Counted from the stretch's first letter, positions 1 to 5,568 are shown. The stretch: DNA of 14,070 bases from an uncultured Alphaproteobacteria bacterium (GCA_944392285.1 CALXWF010000019.1:1-14070); one strand, 5' to 3'. Program-made: numbers and translations. Notes: a model not told the origin generated them from the sequence alone.

Positions 1-304
1 GAGTATAGGTGAAAACTTGTGTCTCTTCTTTTTCATTTTTGTAGTTATACTTAAAACATTCCAAACTAACAGTATCCATTTGGTTATTGATGAGTTTACA
101 AGTATAATTATACTTAAAGCTTTCACTAGAAAACATATAAATACTTGTTGGGGTTAATTGCACTTCAAAATTTGAATGTGAAGCAGAAATCATTTTTTCA
201 TAAAAGACAGGATTTACAAATTTTTCTTCTTTGTTTTGATTCCAGAAAGTGCAAGAAGTTGTTATCAGAGTTATTAGGCTGCATATTAAAGTAAATTTTT
301 TCAT
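1..304 (-). CDS. Small exported protein, probable lipoprotein (partial, C-terminus outside window)
   Basis: An open frame of 101 codons runs leftward off the window edge from an ATG at 304. A GAGGG ribosome site lies about 8 bases upstream. The N-terminus is a signal sequence: MKKF, a hydrophobic stretch, then LITTSC with Cys18. This is close to a lipobox, but position -3 is Thr rather than Leu/Val/Ile, so lipoprotein status is likely, not certain. The mature part is rich in Asn, Lys, Tyr and Thr, and I recognise no domain. Its 5' leader and start codon lie in a 72-bp sequence repeated at 1577-1648 in front of the frameshifted gene at 1584. Function unknown. Confidence 0.7.
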   Translation of the reverse strand, partial: MKKFTLICSLITLITTSCTFWNQNKEEKFVNPVFYEKMISASHSNFEVQLTPTSIYMFSSESFKYNYTCKLINNQMDTVSLECFKYNYKNEKEETQVFTYT

Positions 305-368
305 CTTTAACCCTCAATATTCGTTTGTCTTTAGTGTAAATATAAATATTGAAGAAATGATTAAGGGG
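297..368. repeat. 72-bp perfect direct repeat, copy 1
   Basis: This block is identical to 1577-1648. It covers the start codon and 5' leader of the leftward gene at 304 and part of the intergenic space before the rightward gene at 451. Inside it is a perfect 8-bp inverted repeat, TCAATATT (314-321) and AATATTGA (345-352), separated by 23 bases. The left edge falls in a T run that is six T long here and five T long in copy 2. Confidence 0.9.
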
Positions 369-387
369 CTGTCGTTGTTTTAGATGG

Positions 388-416
388 TTGACGATTATAT
401 AAAAAATAAATATCCT
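388..416 (+). promoter_or_regulatory. Sigma-70-like promoter for the 451 gene
   Basis: TTGACG (388-393), a 17-base spacer and TATCCT (411-416) fit a housekeeping promoter upstream of the gene at 451. A further TCAATATT motif, matching the inverted-repeat arms in the 72-bp repeat, covers 416-423 and so overlaps the end of the -10 box and the expected start of transcription. It could be an operator. This is a consensus match only. Confidence 0.5.
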
Positions 417-450
417 CAATATTACAACGGAAAATAGAAAGGGTGTTAAA

Positions 451-930
451 ATGAAATTTATTTTCTCATTAATAGCCATGTTATCATTGTCTACATTTGT
501 TTGGGCGGCTGAGGAAAAAACATCGTCTTATAATTATGAGCCAAGCAAATGTTCCGGCGAGGAAGATACTTTTATTCGCGGTTTGGAAGAAGAATTGGCG
601 AATTGTAAAGGTGATTTTGATGTCCTTTCTACAGATGAATTGCTTAAGGCATATGATAGCCAGAATAATTGTGTTGTAGCTGTTGCTTATAAACTTTTTG
701 ACCGCTTTTATATTAAAAATAATAAAGAGGTAAAGGAGCATTTTAATGATATGGTAAGAGCTATAGGCAATTATTATAATGACATTAATTTATCAAGCGA
801 TTTTGCAACAGAAAATCATTTGGCGGCCGCCTATACGGAAGCTGCTGCTGCAGAAACTGCAGCTCAAATTAGAAAAGCCGTAGAGCAATATATTCATAGT
901 CTTAAACGAGAGCGTGAAGAAAAGGCCTAA
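451..930 (+). CDS. Secreted protein of unknown function, 159 aa
   Basis: The ATG at 451 is preceded by AGAAAGGG (436-443) with 7 bases between. Residues 1-19 form a classical signal peptide (MKFIFSLIAMLSLSTFVWA) with a likely cleavage after AWA, so the product should be periplasmic or released. The mature chain has three Cys residues (in SKCSGEE, LANCKGD and NNCVVAV), which could allow a disulfide. The C-terminal third is helical and Ala/Glu-rich, and ends in a charged KREREEKA tail. I recognise no family. A strong terminator follows 30 bases downstream, so this is a single-gene transcription unit with its own promoter (388-416). It resembles a cargo gene more than part of the phage operons. 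Confidence 0.75.
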   Translation: MKFIFSLIAMLSLSTFVWAAEEKTSSYNYEPSKCSGEEDTFIRGLEEELANCKGDFDVLSTDELLKAYDSQNNCVVAVAYKLFDRFYIKNNKEVKEHFNDMVRAIGNYYNDINLSSDFATENHLAAAYTEAAAAETAAQIRKAVEQYIHSLKREREEKA

Positions 931-960
931 TTTGCTTCATAAGCGATAAAATAAGTGTTG

Positions 961-992
961 AAGAGAGGTTTCCATAAACCTCTCTTCTTTTT
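961..992 (+). terminator. Rho-independent terminator of the 451 gene
   Basis: A perfect 11-bp stem (961-971 with 976-986, AAGAGAGGTTT) has a four-base CCAT loop and is followed by CTTTTTA. It lies 30 bases after the stop codon of the 451 gene. Confidence 0.88.
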
Positions 993-1101
993 ACTTATAA
1001 TCTGTCCTACTTCCCCTTTTTATACTATATTATTGGCGTTGTTTGTTTTTTTATGAATATTTTGCGGTGCTTAATGTAAAAAGTTTTATCTTTGTTAGGT
1101 T

Positions 1102-1584
1102 TTATAAAGGTTTAGGATAAGTTGAAATATATTTAAAGTTAATGATGTCGGACAATAGGAGTTCGTAATAGCGACCAAGTGCGGCATCATTAACCTCTCT
1201 TCCCATTATGCCAAAATCTTCGCGATTATATAAGCTCCAGTACAAGGAAAGGGTGCCGTCTTCAAACTTATTAAGAGCAGCTATCATTTGTTTTGCATCT
1301 TCTTTTGTGGCTAGCTCGTTTATTGTGGAAATAATGACCTTTTTTAAGCATTGGTGATATTTTTATCCATGCATTTTAGCTCATCTGTGTATATGTTAAT
1401 CGTGCTTAAATCTTCGGGGTAAGATTGTTTAAAGCAGTCTTGTTTATGTCTTTCAGTTTCTCTTTCTACATAGAGGACGGCTTTGCTCTTATCTCCTGTT
1501 TTTGGGGGGTGATAAAAGCAATAAATGCCACTGCTAATCAATACAATCAAGGAAGCAACTATACAGGTAAGCCAAATTTTTCAT
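1102..1584 (-). pseudogene. Frameshifted small membrane-anchored or secreted protein gene
   Basis: The ATG at 1584 lies in the 72-bp repeat but reads only 16 codons before TAG. The next frame is open from just after that ATG to 1344 and encodes a hydrophobic anchor (IWLTCIVASLIVLISSGIYC) and a polar chain ending DKNITNA. From about 1350 to 1102 the original frame is open again, with ELATKEDAKQMIAALNKF and a tail ending YPKPL. Removing one A from the A5 run after the ATG and adding one T before the A6 run near 1345 restores a single reading frame of about 160 residues. The two shifts compensate, since the outer ends share a frame. This is either true decay or two homopolymer errors. No family recognised. 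Confidence 0.6.
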
Positions 1585-1648
1585 CTTTAACCCTCAATAT
1601 TCGTTTGTCTTTAGTGTAAATATAAATATTGAAGAAATGATTAAGGGG
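1577..1648. repeat. 72-bp perfect direct repeat, copy 2
   Basis: Identical to 297-368 and again placed over the start codon and leader of a leftward gene. It contains the same TCAATATT / AATATTGA inverted repeat (1594-1601 and 1625-1632). Between 1649 and 1761 I see only a 24-codon frame (1658-1732) and no clear promoter. Confidence 0.9.
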
Positions 1649-1761
1649 GATTGGAAGATGTGTGAAGCTATAGAAAAGAAGTGTGGGTATGGCTTGGCTC
1701 TTGATTTTGAAAAGTTTGCGATTATTTTGTAGGGAAAGTTATTTGATGTGAGGGGTGGGTA

Positions 1762-1974
1762 ATGAGAAAAATTTTGTGTTTGCTTGTTCTTTTAGGCTTG
1801 GCTGTGCCGGTTGCCGCGGCAGATAATTCGCCCGTGGTTATGAATGTGAAGACTTATATATACCATCAGCCAAGCTGTCATTGGGCTGAAAGATGTACAA
1901 AAAATTGTGTTAAAACAACAAAACAAGAGGCTCAAGCCAAAGGGGCCAGAGCCTGTAAAGTGTGCGGTGGTTGA
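1762..1974 (+). CDS. Small secreted Cys-rich protein, possible zinc-binding fold, 70 aa
   Basis: The ATG at 1762 follows a GAGGGG ribosome site (about 1749-1754). A signal peptide covers residues 1-20 (ending VAAA before DNSP). The mature part is about 50 residues with the pattern YHQPSCHWAERC, NC, then GARACKVCGG at the end. A Tyr-His-x3-Cys start followed by AxxxGARxCxxC recalls the small metal-binding modules related to the Ada zinc-binding domain, which are also found at the ends of secreted nucleases. Here it stands alone and is exported. No nuclease domain is attached. The resemblance is from memory of the motif and is not verified; disulfide pairing is an alternative to metal binding. 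Confidence 0.65.
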   Translation: MRKILCLLVLLGLAVPVAAADNSPVVMNVKTYIYHQPSCHWAERCTKNCVKTTKQEAQAKGARACKVCGG

Positions 1975-1996
1975 ACGTATAATTTTTCGCTTGGAT

Positions 1997-2590
1997 TTAT
2001 TGCGCCAAGGGGAGGGTCGCGCTCGGGGCGGCAGTTTGGTAACTGTTAGTGACGTAGATGTCTTTGGCATTAAGCCCGATATAGATTAAGCCTGCCATTA
2101 ATAAAGCATAAAGGATAAAGACTATCGTGCCGGCGCTCTCAAATGTTTGCTCGGGGCGGGTGTCTTCCGTGCCGTAGTCGTTGGCTTCGGGCGTGCCTTT
2201 TCTGACCAGAAAATAAAAGTTAATGATGATAAAAATGGCGGCAACAATTAAGAGCGGCAAATAAATCATCCCGCCGTATAATGATACCAAGAGTGCAAAA
2301 TTTATCCAAAAGAAATTGGTGCCGTTAAGTTCGCTGTCATGATAGCGTCTGACGCCAATGGCAACACTTGGTGAAAAAATGAGGAAGCCGTACACCATTT
2401 GTCCCCAAGCAAAAATGATGTGCTCGCGGCTTAAAAACATCAGCAATAAGGTTATAACCCCGTTGGTTAACGTAAATGACCAATAGTCAAAACGATTGCA
2501 CCTGCCGGAATAGGCGGCATAATATTTAAAAGCAGATTTTAGAGCTTGAAGATAACGTGAGGTAAAAGAAAGTTCGGCTGCGGTTTCCAT
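1997..2590 (-). CDS. DUF805 family inner-membrane protein, 197 aa
   Basis: The family signatures are visible: SGRCNRFDYWSF near residues 28-39, PSVAIGVRRYHDSELNG around 74-90, and GTPEANDYGTE after the fourth hydrophobic segment. DUF805 proteins are multi-pass membrane proteins without an established function. Hydrophobic segments suggest five helices, the last (GTIVFILYALLMAGLIYIGL) being an extension beyond the usual DUF805 core. The ATG at 2590 has a GGAG site about 7 bases upstream. It lies 75 bases downstream of the coupled pair 3234-2666 on the same strand, so it may be the third gene of that operon. Its 3' end faces the secreted gene at 1762. Confidence 0.85.
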   Translation of the reverse strand: METAAELSFTSRYLQALKSAFKYYAAYSGRCNRFDYWSFTLTNGVITLLLMFLSREHIIFAWGQMVYGFLIFSPSVAIGVRRYHDSELNGTNFFWINFALLVSLYGGMIYLPLLIVAAIFIIINFYFLVRKGTPEANDYGTEDTRPEQTFESAGTIVFILYALLMAGLIYIGLNAKDIYVTNSYQTAAPSATLPLAQ

Positions 2591-2665
2591 TTATTTTCTC
2601 CTTATTTTTACGGGCATAATCATGCTCTTTGTTTGCAATATTACTGCTGATAAGTTGAAAATTTG

Positions 2666-2965
2666 TTAATTGCGTGTGGCACAAAGATTTTTTCTGATGC
2701 GATGCCATTCCTCAATTTCTTGATTGCGGCAGAGAAGTTTGCGAATGTTGTTTTCAACATAGCGACGAACCTCCGGTCGACACAGACGGCATATCCGCTC
2801 CATGCCGCGGCGAATGTCGGCCGCCGTTTCTTTGTATGTTTGGCGAAGTTCGGCATCTTCTATTGTCTCTTCCCATAAGTCTAGCGCAATTTCTATATGA
2901 GAAACGGCTTTTTGCATCTCTTTGTTGTAGTTGTTGATTTGGTTTTCGATTTCTTCATTAATCAT
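2666..2965 (-). CDS. Small charged helical protein, unknown, 99 aa
   Basis: The ATG at 2965 overlaps the stop of the preceding gene in an ATGA arrangement, with AGGAG about 8 bases upstream, so translation is probably coupled. The product is soluble and strongly helical (MINEEIENQINNYNKEMQKA at the start, then repeated Glu/Arg/Lys patterns). It has three Cys residues (CRLC and LC near residues 58-80, plus NLCATRN at the end). I recognise no domain. As the second gene of the leftward operon behind an operator-bearing promoter, it is probably an early phage protein. Confidence 0.7.
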   Translation of the reverse strand: MINEEIENQINNYNKEMQKAVSHIEIALDLWEETIEDAELRQTYKETAADIRRGMERICRLCRPEVRRYVENNIRKLLCRNQEIEEWHRIRKNLCATRN

Positions 2966-3234
2966 TTATATAGCTCCTTAAAAATAAAGCGAATAAATTC
3001 GGTTACATCTTCACGGATGCGGTCTTCATGCACAAATTCGCTGAAGTATCCCTCTTGGTCGTTGCTAAGGTTTTGTATGGCCTCTGTAACGGCGGAGGCG
3101 TCATCTGATGAAGCGGTAGAAGGCAGAAAATGAGAAAAATAAAAATTATCGGCATTCAGGTTTTGGTGAAAACCTTGCTTTAAGGTGCAAAAAGCCGGAA
3201 TGTCCTCAAGTTGTTGTAGTAAATTTGACTGCAT
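2962..3234 (-). CDS. Small acidic protein, unknown, 90 aa; first gene of leftward operon
   Basis: The ATG at 3234 is the first start after the promoter at 3265-3293. The ribosome site is weak (an AGAGAAAAG purine stretch), and no better start exists. The protein is acidic, with a Ser/Asp-rich middle (TASSDDASAVTEAIQNLS) and an amphipathic C-terminus (EFIRFIFKELYK). It overlaps the next gene by four bases (ATGA). No family recognised. Its place, directly under the leftward operator, corresponds to the first gene of a lambda PL operon, but nothing in the sequence suggests an antiterminator. Confidence 0.68.
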   Translation of the reverse strand: MQSNLLQQLEDIPAFCTLKQGFHQNLNADNFYFSHFLPSTASSDDASAVTEAIQNLSNDQEGYFSEFVHEDRIREDVTEFIRFIFKELYK

Positions 3235-3264
3235 TTTCTTTTCTCTATCCTGTGTATAAGAAAA

Positions 3265-3293
3265 TGTATATATGATTAAACATATATTGTCAA
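3265..3293 (-). promoter_or_regulatory. Leftward early promoter (PL-like)
   Basis: Read on the minus strand: TTGACA (3288-3293), a 17-base spacer and TATACA (3265-3270), about 31 bases upstream of the ATG at 3234. The box is embedded in sequence shared with the rightward promoter at 4335-4362, so both are probably bound by the same regulator. Confidence 0.65.
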
Positions 3294-3302
3294 TATGAAA
3301 AA
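3268..3302 (-). repeat. Operator-like repeat, left copy
   Basis: Minus-strand blocks TTTTTCATATTGACA (3288-3302) and AATCATATAT (3268-3277), ten bases apart, recur on the plus strand at 4326-4340 and 4352-4361, eleven bases apart. The shared blocks cover the -35 box and reach the -10 region. The two copies point outward from the repressor gene. Confidence 0.7.
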
Positions 3303-3581
3303 TTATATATTGCGTTTTTCTAATGTTTTGGGCAGCTCTTTTGGCGGCAGAAGTTCGGCGGGCGCCGTGTAACAGCGATGGTTGCGCAAAAATTTTTGAA
3401 TGTCTTTATATTGTTTGTAGCGCAGGGTTTTGTATGAGTTGTAGTGAAAGGTTCTTTTGAGGCGGTTGTGCAGGCGGTTGGGGTGTTCTTGGTCACAGGC
3501 GGCAATCTTGGCAATTTGCTTTTGCAGGGTTCTTATTTCAAAGGTGTTTATAAAACGGTTGGATATGAAATCTTGCTCATG
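3303..3581 (-). pseudogene. 92-codon open frame without a start; probable 3' part of the 3789 gene or a frameshifted gene
   Basis: This frame is open for 92 codons to TAA at 3303-3305 but has no ATG and begins just after the stop of the 70-aa frame at 3577-3789. The encoded chain is basic and helical: HEQDFISNRFINTF, QKQIAKIAACDQEH, NRLHNRLKRTFHYNSYKTL, then a Pro-rich end (LLPPKELPKTLEKRNI). Dropping one T from the nine-T run at 3582-3590 fuses it in frame to the membrane segment upstream, giving a 161-residue protein. Alternatively, the ATG at 3580, which overlaps the upstream stop, is the true start and one base was lost within the first few codons. No family recognised. It is real coding sequence with good likelihood; how it is expressed is open. 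Confidence 0.6.
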
Positions 3582-3789
3582 AAAAAAAAATTAATCCGGC
3601 CAAAAGAACAGCGGCAATGCCAATGCCGCCGGAAAGAATGTGGATGTGGTTGCCGACGATTTTGACAGACTTGTCAATTTTGATTTGAGTGGTTTGGGGC
3701 GTAGGCTCGGGCTTTTTGGCGGCGGCTTTGTTGTCGTTTTTGGGCGTGGCGGCAGCAAGGATGTATTTTATTTCATCTTCGGTTGTCAT
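3577..3789 (-). CDS. Small single-span membrane protein next to the repressor, 70 aa
   Basis: The ATG at 3789 has a GGAG site upstream and lies 19 bases after the repressor stop, so the two are probably co-transcribed. Residues 1-47 are polar with an Ala/Lys/Pro-rich stretch (NKAAAKKPEPTPQTTQIKID). Residues 48-69 form one hydrophobic helix (ILSGGIGIAAVLLAGLIFF), and the frame stops after the next residue. The stop lies directly after a nine-T run, and the next frame stays open for 92 codons, so the full product may be longer. In lambda the genes after cI in the same transcript are rexA and rexB. The position is comparable; sequence similarity is not claimed. Confidence 0.68.
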   Translation of the reverse strand: MTTEDEIKYILAAATPKNDNKAAAKKPEPTPQTTQIKIDKSVKIVGNHIHILSGGIGIAAVLLAGLIFFS

Positions 3790-3808
3790 CTTTGGGGGCT
3801 CCGATTGT

Positions 3809-4261
3809 TTACATTACTTCGCGAAGGCTGTCCCAGGTGTCAATTAAGTCTTTAATTTTCCCAGCTTTCTTGTCTTCAGACAGCTGGGTGACTTTTTTGT
3901 ATATGAGGCAGGTGAGGCGGGCAAAATCTGCCGGCGCCAACTCTTTGTCTTGTTGCCTAAGCCAGCTCGTTATTTCGGTGATAATTAAGGTCAGCGTATT
4001 AAAATCAAGTTCGGCACTCGTGTCTGCCGAAGGGGCGGAGAGGGGAATGTCTGTCAGCTCTTGTTCGGGAACATGAAGAATTTGTGCCAGCTTTTTGCGG
4101 TCTATCTCTTTGAGCCGAAGCGGCGAGCGCAGTTTGATGAATTGTTGCATGTAGGCTTCACTTTTGCCCATCATCAGCGAAATAACCCGATAGTTTAAGC
4201 CCGAGTTTAAGATAAGTTGGTTTATCTTCTCTCTGATGATGTCCGGATTGCTTGTTTGCAT
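3809..4261 (-). CDS. Phage repressor-type HTH (XRE-like) transcription regulator, 150 aa
   Basis: I place the start at the ATG at 4261, which has GAGGAG about 7 bases upstream. The frame extends upstream to 4357, but that part lies in the promoter region and lacks a ribosome site. Residues 1-70 fit an XRE/cI-type helix-turn-helix (INQLILNSGLNYRVISLMMG, SEAYMQQFIK, LAQILHVPEQEL). Residues 85-150 are helical and could oligomerise. There is no LexA/cI-type Ser-Lys peptidase domain, so induction by RecA-stimulated self-cleavage is not expected. It is transcribed leftward from a region with divergent promoters and sits between two operator-like repeats. The lysogeny repressor role is inferred from fold and position. 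Confidence 0.82.
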   Translation of the reverse strand: MQTSNPDIIREKINQLILNSGLNYRVISLMMGKSEAYMQQFIKLRSPLRLKEIDRKKLAQILHVPEQELTDIPLSAPSADTSAELDFNTLTLIITEITSWLRQQDKELAPADFARLTCLIYKKVTQLSEDKKAGKIKDLIDTWDSLREVM

Positions 4262-4291
4262 CTTTTTCTCCTCGGTTATCCACAAGTGCAG

Positions 4292-4320
4292 AGTATATAT
4301 GAAATGGTTTATTCTGCAAA
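4292..4320 (-). promoter_or_regulatory. Repressor promoter (PRM-like)
   Basis: On the minus strand: TTTGCA (4315-4320), a 17-base spacer and TATACT (4292-4297), ending about 30 bases before the repressor ATG. The -35 box is only 14 bases from that of the divergent rightward promoter, so a regulator bound between them would touch both. Confidence 0.55.
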
Positions 4321-4336
4321 TATGTTTTTTCATATT
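4319..4336. promoter_or_regulatory. Inverted-repeat operator candidate between divergent promoters
   Basis: AATATG (4319-4324), six T, then CATATT (4331-4336) form a perfect 6-bp inverted repeat spanning the gap between the divergent -35 boxes. A related form, AATATATAATTTTTCATATT on the minus strand, lies at the left promoter (about 3291-3310). Confidence 0.5.
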
Positions 4337-4361
4337 GACATGTATATAGTAAATCATATAT
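4326..4361 (+). repeat. Operator-like repeat, right copy
   Basis: TTTTTCATATTGACA (4326-4340) and AATCATATAT (4352-4361) match the left copy at 3268-3302, in opposite orientation about 1 kb away. The copies flank the repressor and its downstream genes. Confidence 0.7.
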
Positions 4362-4362
4362 T
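4335..4362 (+). promoter_or_regulatory. Rightward early promoter (PR-like)
   Basis: TTGACA (4335-4340), a 16-base spacer and TATATT (4357-4362), about 46 bases upstream of the first rightward gene at 4409. The -35 lies inside the shared operator-like block and overlaps the arm of the AATATG/CATATT inverted repeat. Confidence 0.65.
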
Positions 4363-4408
4363 GTCGGAGGTGTGATTGGTAACTTTGTTTTTTTGAAAGG
4401 ATTTTTCA

Positions 4409-4654
4409 ATGGTTTGCAGCAGTAACAATTTCAGAGTGGCCTCTTATACCAGCGGGTTTACGCTGTGGAGTTATTCTTCTTCGGACAGTTTGGAAGAAAT
4501 TATGGCTCCGGGCTATTTTAACCCGATGGCGGCTTATGTGCGCCGCGGAGATATGATTTTGACAAATGCCGATTGGGAAAAAGATTTGACCTCGGCTATT
4601 TTGGTGGTGACGGACACTAAAGACGGCAATATCAGCCTGCGACGGCTGGTGTGA
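4409..4654 (+). CDS. Small conserved-looking phage protein, 81 aa, first gene of rightward operon
   Basis: The ATG at 4409 follows GAAAGG (4395-4400) with 8 bases between. The chain (SNNFRVASYTSGFTLWSYSS, then APGYFNPMAAYVRRGDMILTNA and a strand-rich end) resembles short phage proteins I recall near head genes that share a FTLW-Y...GYF...GDMI pattern. Their function is unknown to me; a small beta-rich structural or decoration protein is possible. It is not a helix-turn-helix protein, so it is not an obvious Cro, although it holds the cro position next to the repressor. Confidence 0.7.
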   Translation: MVCSSNNFRVASYTSGFTLWSYSSSDSLEEIMAPGYFNPMAAYVRRGDMILTNADWEKDLTSAILVVTDTKDGNISLRRLV

Positions 4655-4684
4655 GTGTAACCCTTAAGCAGAAGGCGCGTGATA

Positions 4685-5101
4685 ATGGGCAGAAAAAAGA
4701 AAAATGAAACACAAGGGATTAAAACCAATATGATTTATTGTGACCCGTATTTGAATTTTGTGCGGGCGATTTTGGAAAGAACCGCCAATGATTTGGTGGC
4801 CGATGAAAATGACGGTGCCACGAAAAAAAATCGAAATGACGCTTTGAGTTTTTTCTTTGATGAGACGAGTTTTTTTTATCAGGGATTTTGCCAATGGTGT
4901 GCCATGGCCGGTTTCAGCGAGTATTTTTGGCAACAAAAGGCTTTGATGAAACTTGCGATGAAGATTGTTAAAAAGCCGACATTTTATCGTAAAGTGAAAA
5001 ATTTTGCTCAGAGCAGCAAATTCGGCAGTATGCTCAGATATTTGGTTAATACGCTGCAGCATAATTATCATGATGTTTTGAACTTGCGCGAAAAGGACTA
5101 A
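4685..5101 (+). CDS. Phage protein of unknown function, 138 aa
   Basis: I chose the ATG at 4685, which has AGAAGG (about 4670-4675) 9 bases upstream. An in-frame GTG at 4679 sits too close to that site. The chain starts basic (MGRKKKNETQG). Its middle is rich in Phe, Tyr and Trp (SFFFDETSFFYQGFCQWCAM), and the rest is helical and basic (KLAMKIVKKPTFYRKVKNFA). It is soluble, with no signal or clear membrane helix. It lies 30 bases after the 4409 gene and 2 bases before the DUF6362-type gene. A DNA-contacting or regulatory role is possible but not shown. Confidence 0.65.
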   Translation: MGRKKKNETQGIKTNMIYCDPYLNFVRAILERTANDLVADENDGATKKNRNDALSFFFDETSFFYQGFCQWCAMAGFSEYFWQQKALMKLAMKIVKKPTFYRKVKNFAQSSKFGSMLRYLVNTLQHNYHDVLNLREKD

Positions 5102-5103
5102 AA

Positions 5104-5490
5104 ATGTTGGAACATTTGGATAAATTAAAACAAAAACTGGAATTTGCCGCAAATGTTATGAAAAGACTGCCTTATTCAAGCGTGAGCGGATATAAAAATT
5201 TTTGGCCGCAGATTAAACATAGCCAAGCAGAGATTGCCGACTGGGAGCCGGTGCCGAAACATATGCGCCCGAGTGCGGAAGAAATCAGCCTTATGGATGA
5301 AATATTGGAATGGTATAAGCCGCTTTCACCGGAGGAAACAAAATTGGTCTGGATGCGCGCTTGCCGTGTGCCGTGGAAAATTATTATGCGTGAGTTTAAT
5401 CATCATCGCAGTACGCTGAGCGAAAAATATAATTGCGCTTTGGGCAAAATGTTGGGATATATTTATCGCAGGCCTCGGAAATTTAAATAA
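5104..5490 (+). CDS. DUF6362-type helix-turn-helix protein, candidate late regulator, 128 aa
   Basis: The ATG at 5104 starts two bases after the previous stop. The C-terminal 75 residues carry a pattern I associate with DUF6362: MRPSAEEISLMDEILEWYKP, LSPEETKLVWMRACRVPWKI, then a helix-turn-helix (IMREFNHHRSTLSEKYNCAL) and a basic tail (YIYRRPRKFK). The layout resembles sigma-70 region 4, as in the ArpU and RinA late-gene regulators of Gram-positive phages. It is the last gene of the early rightward operon, about 2 kb before the packaging genes. Late transcription activation or antitermination is inferred. A small-terminase role is the main alternative. Confidence 0.65.
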   Translation: MLEHLDKLKQKLEFAANVMKRLPYSSVSGYKNFWPQIKHSQAEIADWEPVPKHMRPSAEEISLMDEILEWYKPLSPEETKLVWMRACRVPWKIIMREFNHHRSTLSEKYNCALGKMLGYIYRRPRKFK

Positions 5491-5539
5491 ACACCGTGTC
5501 GGTGCGGCAACTTATGGTGAATTGCTTGTCTAAAAATAG

Positions 5540-5568
5540 TTGATTAATTGTTTTTGCCTCTATATGAT
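5540..5568 (+). promoter_or_regulatory. Promoter of the first membrane-protein cassette
   Basis: TTGATT (5540-5545), a 17-base spacer and TATGAT (5563-5568), ending 30 bases before the chosen ATG at 5599. Between 5491 and 5539 there is only a short CACCG-TGT-CGGTG hairpin (5492-5504) without a T run. A dedicated promoter fits an independently expressed cargo gene. Confidence 0.6.

Noticed and set aside
1658..1732. A 24-codon frame after the second 72-bp repeat (MCEAIEKKCGYGLALDFEKF and four more)
   Set aside because: A purine-rich site (1644-1650) precedes it, but it is short, has no recognisable feature and could be chance; a leader peptide for the 1762 gene cannot be excluded.
3320..3514. 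A 64-codon minus-strand frame (Thr/Pro-rich)
   Set aside because: It overlaps the 92-codon frame at 3303-3581, which has natural protein composition. The Thr/Pro-rich product is an out-of-frame shadow.
4262..4357. A 32-residue N-terminal extension of the repressor frame
   Set aside because: It reads through the repressor promoter and operator region and lacks a ribosome site. The ATG at 4261 has GAGGAG at good spacing.
5492..5504. CACCG-TGT-CGGTG hairpin after the DUF6362-type gene, considered as terminator
   Set aside because: The 5-bp stem has a three-base loop and no T run follows, so intrinsic termination is unlikely.
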